NCBI RefSeq assembly: GCF_900106015.1
Contig: NZ_LT629797.1
Span: 3,348,001 to 3,412,000 of the forward strand
Reading direction: 5' to 3'
Origin: Pseudomonas sihuiensis
GTDB lineage: Bacteria; Pseudomonadota; Gammaproteobacteria; Pseudomonadales; Pseudomonadaceae
DNA: 64,000 nucleotides
Positions 1 to 6,874 of the stretch are shown one piece after another (position 1 is the first letter of the stretch; every line of letters starts with the position of its first letter). The notes under the pieces are model-generated. The model worked only from the letters and a program-made list of their open reading frames with translations, searched no databases and was not told where the DNA came from. Both the position numbers and the translations under genes were made by a program.

Positions 1-1290
1 CTTGTGCTGCATCAGCGCACGGCGGATGAGGCGCCGCTCGAGGTTCTCCACCTGCTTGCGCAGGGGCAGCAGATCGTCTTCGCCGGCATCGCTACGGGCG
101 ATGCGCATCTCCTCTGGCAGGTCGAACAGCTCGATGCGTTCGCCGCTGACGGTGACCACCAGGCGCTCGACCAGATTGATCAGCTCGCGGATGTTGCCGG
201 GCCAGGCGTAGTCGGTCAGTGCATCGAGCGCCTCGAGCTCCCAGCTCAGTGCGCGGCCATAACGCTGGTTGAATTCGGCCAGGTAGAAATCCAGCAGCGG
301 CTGAATTTCCTCGGGCCGCTCGCGCAAGGCCGGGATATGGATCGGCACCACGTTGAGCCGGTAATAGAGGTCGGCGCGAAAACGCCCGTCGGCGACCATC
401 TTGCGCAAATCATGGTGGGTGGCGGTGATGATGCGCACGTCCACCTCTTTCAGCTCCAGGCCACCGACCGGAATGAAGCGGCTCTCCTCGATCACCTTGA
501 GCAGCTTGACCTGCAGCGCTAGCGGCAGATCACCGATCTCATCGAGAAAAACCGTGCCCTGGTGCGCCAGCTCCAGCAGCCCGCGTTTGCCCTTGCTGCC
601 GGCGCCGGTGAAAGCGCCCGGCACATAACCGAACAGCTCGGCCTCGATCAGGTTTTCCGGCAGCGCGCCACAGTTCAGCGCCAGGAACGGCTGCGCCGCG
701 CGCGGGCTGCTCTTGTGAATGTACTGGGCGATCAGGGTCTTGCCGACGCCGGTTTCCCCCTGCAGCAGCACCTTCACGTCACTGGCGGCGACCTGCCGGG
801 CCTGAGCGAAGACCCGCCCGGACGCCGGCAGGCTGGCCACTGGCGAGGCATCGAGCAGATCGTCACGCTGCCCGGCATGCAGCTTGGCGGTGCTGTTGCG
901 TAACTGCTTCAGTTGCTGCAGCTCGTCGCGCTCATGCTTCATGCGCAGCAGTTCGGTCATGTCGCGCACGGTACTGACCACGTAGCGCACCCGGCCATCG
1001 GCGGCGAAGATCGGCGTGCCACTGACCAGCAGACGCTTGCCCTGGCTGACGCTCTGCATCAGCGACAGCGCCTTGCCTTCCTTGAGCACGCGCAGCGACA
1101 CCGACTGCGAGATCACGCCCTGCTCCACCAACGCCTGCATGTGCTGGCCGACGACGTCCTCGGCACGCAGGCCGGTCAGGCGCTCATAGGCACTGTTGAC
1201 CTTGAGGGTGATGCCATCGGCGTCGGTGATGTAGACGCCATCGTGCAACGCGTCGATCAGCTCGCGAAAACCGGGATCATCGAAGTCCAT
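1..1290 (-). CDS. PAS-domain sigma-54-dependent transcriptional activator (3' end beyond the window)
   Basis: This is an enhancer-binding protein that would activate sigma-54 promoters in response to a signal sensed by its PAS domain. Reading from the ATG at 1290, about 430 residues are visible: a PAS domain (roughly residues 5-115), a short coiled linker, then the AAA+ domain with Walker A GETGVGKT, the sigma-54 contact loop GAFTGAG and Walker B FLDEIGDL. A WPGNIREL motif marks the end of the AAA+ domain. The C-terminal Fis-type helix-turn-helix is cut off by the window edge. It lies 105 bp downstream of agtD on the same strand, with a terminator between, so it is probably transcribed separately. 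Its target is unknown; control of the adjacent ABC operon is possible but unsupported. Confidence 0.88.
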   Translation of the reverse strand, partial: MDFDDPGFRELIDALHDGVYITDADGITLKVNSAYERLTGLRAEDVVGQHMQALVEQGVISQSVSLRVLKEGKALSLMQSVSQGKRLLVSGTPIFAADGRVRYVVSTVRDMTELLRMKHERDELQQLKQLRNSTAKLHAGQRDDLLDASPVASLPASGRVFAQARQVAASDVKVLLQGETGVGKTLIAQYIHKSSPRAAQPFLALNCGALPENLIEAELFGYVPGAFTGAGSKGKRGLLELAHQGTVFLDEIGDLPLALQVKLLKVIEESRFIPVGGLELKEVDVRIITATHHDLRKMVADGRFRADLYYRLNVVPIHIPALRERPEEIQPLLDFYLAEFNQRYGRALSWELEALDALTDYAWPGNIRELINLVERLVVTVSGERIELFDLPEEMRIARSDAGEDDLLPLRKQVENLERRLIRRALMQHK

Positions 1291-1346
1291 CTGGCCGCCT
1301 TGTTGGGTCAGGAGAAACTGCACATTCTACGCCCGGAAACGAGCAA

Positions 1347-1372
1347 GGCCCCGCCGGTTTCCCGGCGAGGCC
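1347..1372 (-). terminator. Rho-independent terminator after agtD
   Basis: An 11-bp stem with one mismatch and a TTTC loop (GGCCCCGCCGG/CCGGCGAGGCC) lies 22 bp past the agtD stop. On the minus strand it is followed by a weak T-containing run (TTGCTCGTTT). It probably separates the transporter operon from the downstream regulator. Confidence 0.6.
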
Positions 1373-1394
1373 CTGAACATGCAGCTGCGGCGAT

Positions 1395-2222
1395 CTACTC
1401 CGGCGTGGAGGTACGCAGCTTCTCGCTACGCCCGCGCAGCCACTCCAGGGTCAGCAGCAACAGGATGGAGAAGCCGATCAGCAGTGTCGCGGCGGCGGCG
1501 ATGGTCGGCGACAGGTTCTCGCGAATGCCGCTGAACATCTGCCGCGGCAGGGTGGCCTGCTCGGGGCCGGCGAGGAACAGGGTCACCACCACTTCGTCGA
1601 ACGAGGTGGCGAAAGCGAACAGTGCCCCGGAAATCACCCCCGGCGCGATCAGCGGCAGGGTCACCCGGCGAAATGCCGTCAGCGGCGAGGCGCCAAGGCT
1701 GGCGGCGGCACGCACCAGGTTGTGGTTGAAGCCCTGCAGCGTGGCCGACACGGTGATGATCACGAACGGCACACCGAGCACCGCATGCACGAGGATCAGC
1801 GACAGGTAGCTGTTGCCCATGCCCAGCGGCGCGAAGAACAGGTAACTGGCCACACCGATGATCACCACCGGCACGATCATCGGCGAGATCAGCAGGCTCA
1901 TCACCAGCGCCTTGCCGCGGAACTCGCCACGGGTCAGGCCAATGGCGGCCAGGGTGCCGAAGACCATGGCCAGCAGGGTCGCGGCCGGGGCGATGATCAG
2001 GCTGTTCTTCAGCGAACGCATCCAGTCGGCGGACATGAAGAAGTCCTCATACCAGCGCAGCGAGAAACCCTGCAGCGGGTAGACCAGGAAAGTGCCGGAG
2101 TTGAACGACAGCGGCACGATCACCAGCACCGGCAGGATCAGAAACAGCAGCACCAGGCCGCAGAGAATGCGCAGGCCGTAGTACCAGAGGCGCTCGACGG
2201 GTGACATGTAGGGGCTGAGCAT
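1395..2222 (-). CDS. agtD: ABC transporter permease, AgtD-like (4-aminobutyrate/5-aminovalerate uptake)
   Basis: Inner-membrane permease of the PotC/PotI family, 275 residues. Hydrophobic segments near residues 15-37, 70-95, 105-130, 140-160, 190-210 and 240-262 are visible. An EAA-type cytoplasmic loop is recognisable (RAAASLGASPLTAFRRVTLP). A GGAG ribosome site 8 bases before the ATG at 2222 supports the start. It is the last gene of agtA-B-C-D and forms the second half of the permease heterodimer. Assignment as Agt rather than Pot rests on synteny with agtSR and with PA0603-PA0606 of P. aeruginosa, where this transporter imports GABA and 5-aminovalerate; specificity cannot be read from the sequence. 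Confidence 0.82.
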   Translation of the reverse strand: MLSPYMSPVERLWYYGLRILCGLVLLFLILPVLVIVPLSFNSGTFLVYPLQGFSLRWYEDFFMSADWMRSLKNSLIIAPAATLLAMVFGTLAAIGLTRGEFRGKALVMSLLISPMIVPVVIIGVASYLFFAPLGMGNSYLSLILVHAVLGVPFVIITVSATLQGFNHNLVRAAASLGASPLTAFRRVTLPLIAPGVISGALFAFATSFDEVVVTLFLAGPEQATLPRQMFSGIRENLSPTIAAAATLLIGFSILLLLTLEWLRGRSEKLRTSTPE

Positions 2223-2249
2223 GGCTGTGACTCCATTTAGCTTTTAGCT

Positions 2250-2275
2250 CCCCTCTCCCATTTATGGGAGAGGGG
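2250..2275. repeat. CCCTCTCCC-family palindrome, copy 1
   Basis: Perfect 12-bp arms (CCCCTCTCCCAT/ATGGGAGAGGGG) with a 2-base loop in the agtC-agtD gap. Related palindromes occur at 2372-2395, 3761-3784 and 53345-53368, so it is a dispersed element. Inside an operon it could act as a partial terminator or a 3' mRNA stabiliser (inference). Confidence 0.75.
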
Positions 2276-2371
2276 TTGGGGTAGAGGGCGCTCTTCTTGC
2301 GCCATCCTCCCGAGTTCGGTTACCGAGAAGCAGTGGTGCCTAAACAAGCACCCTCTCCCGCCCTTCGGGCA

Positions 2372-2395
2372 CCCTCTCCCGCAAGCGGGAGAGGG
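2372..2395. repeat. CCCTCTCCC-family palindrome, copy 2
   Basis: Arms CCCTCTCCCGC/GCGGGAGAGGG with an AA loop, about 30 bp downstream of the agtC stop. A further half-copy (ACCCTCTCCCGCCC) lies at about 2350-2363, so the 200-bp agtC-agtD gap carries a small cluster of this repeat. Confidence 0.75.
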
Positions 2396-2426
2396 TCATC
2401 AGATGGCCTGCTGCGCAGGCCGTTTT

Positions 2427-3674
2427 CTAGGCAAGCCTCAGCTTGCTGGCACCGACCAGCCAGCTGTACACCACGTAGAGCACCAGGGTCGCGGCCAGCA
2501 GCAGACCGCCAAGAGCCGTGGCCATGCCCCAGTTGATGGTGGTGTTGGTGTAGAAGGCGACGAAGTAGCTGATCATCTGGTCGTTCGGGCTGCCCAGCAG
2601 CGCCGGGGTGATGTAGTAGCCGATGGACAGGATGAACACCAGCAGGCAACCGGCGCCGACACCGGCCAGGGTCTGCGGGAAATACACCCGCCAGAAGCTG
2701 GCGAACGGATGGCAGCCGAGCGACACCGCCGCGCGCATGTAGCTGGGTGAGATGCCCTTCATCACGCTGTAGATCGGCAGAATCATGAACGGCAGCATGA
2801 TGTGCACCATGGCCACGTATACGCCGCTGCGGTTGAACACCAGTTGCAGCGGTTGCTCGATGATGCCCAGCGAGATCAGCGCGCTGTTGATCAGCCCGCC
2901 CGACTGCAGCAGCACGATCCAGGCGGCGACGCGCACCAGGATCGAGGTCCAGAACGGCAGCAGCACCAGAATCATCAGCAGGTTGCCCTGCCGCGTCGGC
3001 AGGTTGGCGAGCAGGTAGGCCAGTGGGTAGGCCAGCACCAGACAGATGACCGTGATCACCAGGCTCATCCAGAAGGTGCGGGTGAAGATGTCCAGATAGA
3101 TGGCCTGATCCGGCGTGGCCTTGGCCAGTTCGCCGAGGTCGTCGATACGATGATCGAGCGCGGCCAGCAGGTAGTACGGCGTCACCGACGACGCATTGCG
3201 GCGGATCACCTGCCAGTAGGCAGGGTCGCCCCAGCGCTCGTCCATATCGAGGAAGGCTTCCTGGTAGGACGCCGGCTCCTCGCCCAGCGGCAGCTTGCGT
3301 GCGGTGCTGCTGACCAGGCTGCGAAAGCCCGCCAATTCCATGTTCAGGCGCTTGGACAGATCGCCCAGGCTCTGGTTACGCCGCGCTTCGAGCATATCGC
3401 TGGCAATCGCCCGGTACGCCGCCTCATCCGGCAGGCCACGGCCATCCCAGGCGGCGATCGCCTCGACGGTACGTGGCAGGCTGCCGACCACCTCAGGGTT
3501 ATCCACGCTACGCATGAGCAGCGCGCCGATGGGCAGCAGGAAGGTCAGCAGGAGGAACAGCAACAGCGGCAGGATCAGCGCCTTGGACTTCAGGCGATTG
3601 AAACGCTCGGCACGAGCCAGACGCTGCTTCAGGCTTGGCCCGGGCAACTCGGTGGCAGGCAGTACGGCGGCCAT
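2427..3674 (-). CDS. agtC: ABC transporter permease with enlarged periplasmic loop, AgtC-like
   Basis: Inner-membrane permease of the PotB/PotH family, 415 residues from the ATG at 3674. That start has GCGGAG 6 bases upstream; a TTG six bases further upstream is a less likely start. It is longer than typical PotB because about 140 hydrophilic residues sit between the first transmembrane segment (residues 31-53) and the second (about 200). The EAA-like loop RAAVSLGCHPFASFWRVYFP is seen near residue 320. It pairs with AgtD to form the membrane channel. A 200-bp gap with repeats separates it from agtD and a 141-bp gap from agtB. Confidence 0.83.
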   Translation of the reverse strand: MAAVLPATELPGPSLKQRLARAERFNRLKSKALILPLLLFLLLTFLLPIGALLMRSVDNPEVVGSLPRTVEAIAAWDGRGLPDEAAYRAIASDMLEARRNQSLGDLSKRLNMELAGFRSLVSSTARKLPLGEEPASYQEAFLDMDERWGDPAYWQVIRRNASSVTPYYLLAALDHRIDDLGELAKATPDQAIYLDIFTRTFWMSLVITVICLVLAYPLAYLLANLPTRQGNLLMILVLLPFWTSILVRVAAWIVLLQSGGLINSALISLGIIEQPLQLVFNRSGVYVAMVHIMLPFMILPIYSVMKGISPSYMRAAVSLGCHPFASFWRVYFPQTLAGVGAGCLLVFILSIGYYITPALLGSPNDQMISYFVAFYTNTTINWGMATALGGLLLAATLVLYVVYSWLVGASKLRLA

Positions 3675-3760
3675 GGACAACTCCGCAAGCTAAGGCCGCA
3701 CCAGGCGGCAGAAATTCGGGGATACGACAAACATCGCTTGGGCAGCTCCGCCACCCTCAT

Positions 3761-3784
3761 CCCCTTCTCCCGCAGGAGAAGGGG
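3761..3784. repeat. CCCTCTCCC-family palindrome, copy 3 (variant)
   Basis: CCCCTTCTCC/GGAGAAGGGG arms around CGCA in the agtB-agtC gap. The arms carry TTC/GAA where the other copies have TC/GA, changed on both sides so that pairing is kept. Confidence 0.65.
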
Positions 3785-3815
3785 GCGAGGAAGGCGTCGC
3801 TGCGCGACGCCCTGG

Positions 3816-4847
3816 TTAGCGGGCGGCCCAGGCGTTGAAACGCTGCTCCAGCTGCTCGCCGTAGTCAGCCCAGAAGGTCACGTCGATGGCCACCTGGTTG
3901 GCGATGTTTTCCGGGGTGGTCGGCATCAGGTTCAGACGCTCCGGCGCCAGCAGCTCGATGGCCTGTTTGTTGGCCGGGCCGTAGGCGATGTTCTCCGAAT
4001 AGGTCTTCTGCGCTTCTGGTTTGACCGAGAAGGCGATGAACTCTTTGGCCAGTTCGGCGTTCTTGGCGCCACGCGGGATGGCCCAGGAATCGAAGTCGTA
4101 GATGCCGCCGTTCCAAACCACTTGCAGGTTGCTCTCGGCCTGCACGGCAGCGATACGACCGTTGTAGGCCGAGCTCATCACCACGTCGCCGGAGGCGAGA
4201 TACTGCGGCGGCTGGGCGCCAGCTTCCCACCACTGGATGCTGGGCTTCAGCTCGTCGAGCTTCTTGAACGCACGATCCTGGCCTTCCTTGGTGGCCAGCA
4301 CCTTGTACACGTCCTTGACCGGCACGCCGTCGGCCATCAGGGCGAATTCCAGAGTGTACTTGGCACCCTTGCGCAGGCCGCGCTTGCCCGGGAATGTCTT
4401 CACGTCCCAGAAATCGGCCCAGCTGGTCGGCGCCGCGCTGAGCTTGTCGGCGTTGTAGGCGAGCACCGTGGACCAGACGAAGAAGCCCACACCGCAGGGC
4501 TGGATGGCGCCGTCGATAAAGTTGGCTTGATCGCCGAACTGCGCCGGGTCGAGCTCCTCGAACAGGCCTTCGTCGCAACCACGGGCCAGCTCCGGCGACT
4601 CCACCTCCACCAGATCCCAACTCACGCTGCGGGTGTCGACCATGGCTTTGACCTTGGCCATCTCACCGTTGTATTCGCCGCCCAGCACCTTGTTGCCGGT
4701 TTCCTTCTCGAAGGGTTCGTAGAACGCCTTGACCTGCGCCGCCTTGTTCGCGCCGCCGAAGGAAACCGCGGTCAGATCCACCGCCAGTGCCGGCATGGCG
4801 CAACTAACGCCCAGGGCCAACGCCGCGAGCTTCAGGGATTTCGTCAT
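3816..4847 (-). CDS. agtB: Periplasmic substrate-binding protein of ABC importer, AgtB-like
   Basis: 343-residue extracellular solute-binding protein of the PotD/PotF class that delivers substrate to the AgtC/AgtD permease. The start is placed at ATG 4847 because AGAGGAG lies just upstream and a classic signal peptide follows (MTKSLKLAALALGVSCAMPALA, cleavage about residue 22). An upstream in-frame start at 4904 would put about 19 polar residues before the signal. The mature part begins VDLTAVSFGG, which fits the first strand of this fold. Substrate (GABA/5-aminovalerate in P. aeruginosa) is inferred from synteny. Confidence 0.83.
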   Translation of the reverse strand: MTKSLKLAALALGVSCAMPALAVDLTAVSFGGANKAAQVKAFYEPFEKETGNKVLGGEYNGEMAKVKAMVDTRSVSWDLVEVESPELARGCDEGLFEELDPAQFGDQANFIDGAIQPCGVGFFVWSTVLAYNADKLSAAPTSWADFWDVKTFPGKRGLRKGAKYTLEFALMADGVPVKDVYKVLATKEGQDRAFKKLDELKPSIQWWEAGAQPPQYLASGDVVMSSAYNGRIAAVQAESNLQVVWNGGIYDFDSWAIPRGAKNAELAKEFIAFSVKPEAQKTYSENIAYGPANKQAIELLAPERLNLMPTTPENIANQVAIDVTFWADYGEQLEQRFNAWAAR

Positions 4848-4900
4848 TCTTATCAGCTCCTCTGTGTTACGGGGTAAAGGTGAAGCACTGCGCAAAAGGC

Positions 4901-5998
4901 TCACTCGACTTGGAGTGGATCCAGCGCGCGGACATGCTCGACAGACCAGCCGAGCGGAACCAGGTCACCAACCGTCAGGGCCGGATCGAGCTCGGCCACG
5001 GGTTGCTTGACGTAGAAGTCGGATTTACCGCAAACCTCCATGCGGATACGCACGTGGTCGCCCAGGTAAATGAACTCGGCGATGCGCCCGGAGAAGCGGT
5101 TCGGGCAGGCTTCGCTGTGGCCGTTGAGGCGGATGCGCTCGGGGCGGATCGACAGGCTCACCGCCTCCCCCACCGCACCGACGTTGACCGCCGTGGCACG
5201 CACTTCCTCGCCACGCGCCAGGCGCACCACACACTGCTCGCCATCGTGGCTGACCAGCTCGCCGGCCAGGCGGTTGTTCTCACCGATGAACTGGGCGACG
5301 AAGGTGTTGTGCGGCGCTTCGTAGAGCTCGCGCGGCGGAGCGATCTGCTGGATCTCGCCCTGGTGGAACACGGCCACGCGGTCGGACATGGTCAGTGCCT
5401 CGCCCTGGTCGTGGGTGACGTAGACCACGGTCACGCCCAGGCGCTGGTGCAGGTGCTTGATCTCCATCTGCATGTGTTCGCGCAGCTGCTTGTCCAGCGC
5501 GCCGAGGGGTTCGTCCATCAGCACCAGTTGCGGCTCGAACACCAGCGCACGGGCCAGTGCCACGCGCTGCTGCTGACCACCGGAGAGCTGGCCCGGATAA
5601 CGGTTGCGGAAGCTGTCGAGCTGCACCATCGACAGCGCACGCTTGACCCGTTCGCTGATGTCGGTACGCGACATGCCGCGCACGCTCAGCGGGAAGGCCA
5701 GGTTCTCGGCCACGGTCATGTGCGGGAACAGCGCGTAGTTCTGGAACACCATGCCGATATCGCGCTTGTGCGGCGGCAGTTTGTTCAGAGAGCGGCCATC
5801 GAGGAGGATCTCGCCGGCAGTCGGCGTCTCGAAACCGGCCAGCATCATCAGGCTGGTGGTCTTGCCGGAACCGGACGGGCCGAGCAGGGTCAGAAACTCA
5901 CCCTTGCGGATATCCAGGTTGAGGTCTTTGACGATCAGCGTTTCGCCGTCATAGCTCTTCTGTACGCCACGGAAGCTCACCAGTACATCGTTTGCCAT
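4901..5998 (-). CDS. agtA: ABC transporter ATP-binding protein, AgtA-like
   Basis: 365-residue PotA-type ATPase that powers the importer from the cytoplasmic face. Visible motifs: Walker A GPSGSGKTT (about residues 37-45), Q-loop in VFQNYALFPHM, signature LSGGQQQRVALARAL (about 134), Walker B LVLMDEPLGALD, switch histidine in VYVTHDQ, and a C-terminal TOBE-type region. The ATG at 5998 is preferred over a GTG one codon upstream; an AAGGGTG ribosome site precedes it. It is the first gene of the operon, and the 53-bp gap to agtB implies co-transcription. Regulation by AgtSR, encoded just upstream, is inferred. Confidence 0.9.
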   Translation of the reverse strand: MANDVLVSFRGVQKSYDGETLIVKDLNLDIRKGEFLTLLGPSGSGKTTSLMMLAGFETPTAGEILLDGRSLNKLPPHKRDIGMVFQNYALFPHMTVAENLAFPLSVRGMSRTDISERVKRALSMVQLDSFRNRYPGQLSGGQQQRVALARALVFEPQLVLMDEPLGALDKQLREHMQMEIKHLHQRLGVTVVYVTHDQGEALTMSDRVAVFHQGEIQQIAPPRELYEAPHNTFVAQFIGENNRLAGELVSHDGEQCVVRLARGEEVRATAVNVGAVGEAVSLSIRPERIRLNGHSEACPNRFSGRIAEFIYLGDHVRIRMEVCGKSDFYVKQPVAELDPALTVGDLVPLGWSVEHVRALDPLQVE

Positions 5999-6110
5999 CA
6001 CACCACACCCTTGTTCTTGTCTCAGGCCGATGACCCAAGATTAGGTCGGCGAGACAGGGTGAAAAATCGGGCGGGATGACAAGCTGATATCAGGCGCGAG
6101 GAGAATCTCG

Positions 6111-6128
6111 TGTAGGGCTTGCCCTACA
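6111..6128. repeat. Small perfect hairpin upstream of agtA
   Basis: TGTAGGGC-TT-GCCCTACA, 8-bp arms, in the agtR-agtA gap. Role unknown; it resembles the short intergenic repeats found elsewhere in the window. Confidence 0.55.
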
Positions 6129-6170
6129 AAATCCGAGTGATCGCATCGGTTATACAGTGCATGAAAACCG

Positions 6171-6231
6171 TGGGAGCGGCTTCAGCCGCGAAGCTCCGGT
6201 GGGCGATTCATCGCGGCTGAAGCCGCTCCTA
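6171..6231. repeat. GTAGGAGC-family inverted repeat between agtR and agtA
   Basis: Arms at 6172-6191 and 6211-6230 match over 19 of 20 bases (core GGAGCGGCTTCAGCCGCGA). This is the REP-like intergenic palindrome common in Pseudomonas. Lying just past the agtR stop, it could form a transcript-ending hairpin. Confidence 0.75.
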
Positions 6232-6244
6232 CGAAAGCGCCCGA

Positions 6245-6874
6245 TCAGACCAGGCGGTGCTCCATCGCGTAACGCACCAGGTCGGCCATCGAATGAGCAC
6301 CGAGCTTCTGCATCAGGCGCGCCTTGTGCGTGCTCACGGTCTTGTTGCTGATCGCCAGGTGCAGGGCAATGTCATTGACACCCTCCCCGCGCACCAGACG
6401 CTCGAACACCGAGAACTCGCGTTCGGACAGTTGCGCATGGGGCGGGCGCGAATCGGTCAGGCCGACCTCGAAGACCATGCGGTCGGCCAGCGCCGGATCG
6501 ATATAACGACCACCGCTGGCTACCTTGCGAATCGCCGTGATCAACAACGCCGGGTCGCTGTCCTTGGTGGCGTAGCCGGCGGCACCGGCCTTGAGCGCAC
6601 GCGCCGCCATCTGCGCCTCGTCGTGCATCGACAGCACCAGAATCGCCGGTGCCTCGCTCAGCGCGCGGATACGCGGAATGGCCTCCAGACCATTGACGCC
6701 GGGCATGGAGATATCCAGCAGCACCACGTCGCAAGGCGTGCGACGCAGCACCTCGATCAGTTGCTCGCCATTGCAGGCTTCGCCAGCCACCTCGAGATCG
6801 CGCGCCATGCCGATCAGTTGCTTGATGCCTTCCCGCACGATGGTGTGGTCTTCGGCCACCAGTACCCGAATCAC
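6245..6874 (-). CDS. agtR: NarL/LuxR-type response regulator, AgtR-like
   Basis: 209-residue two-component regulator. The receiver domain starts VIRVLVAEDH, with phospho-acceptor Asp in VVLLDISMPG (about residue 53) and a conserved Lys in AATKD/GYATKDSD. The C-terminal HTH reads LSEREFSVFERLVRGEGVND with the recognition helix in ISNKTVSTHKARLMQKL. The start is GTG 6874, overlapping the TGA of agtS by four bases (GTGA) with GGAGA 8 bases upstream; the longer reading from 6910 would begin deep inside agtS. Translational coupling to the kinase is likely. In P. aeruginosa AgtSR activates agtABCD in response to GABA and 5-aminovalerate. Confidence 0.88.
   Translation of the reverse strand: MIRVLVAEDHTIVREGIKQLIGMARDLEVAGEACNGEQLIEVLRRTPCDVVLLDISMPGVNGLEAIPRIRALSEAPAILVLSMHDEAQMAARALKAGAAGYATKDSDPALLITAIRKVASGGRYIDPALADRMVFEVGLTDSRPPHAQLSEREFSVFERLVRGEGVNDIALHLAISNKTVSTHKARLMQKLGAHSMADLVRYAMEHRLV

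Noticed and set aside
2802..4877. 691-codon plus-strand open frame opposite agtB/agtC
   Set aside because: His/Gln/Arg-rich composition typical of antisense frames in high-GC DNA; the opposite strand carries clear ABC transporter genes.
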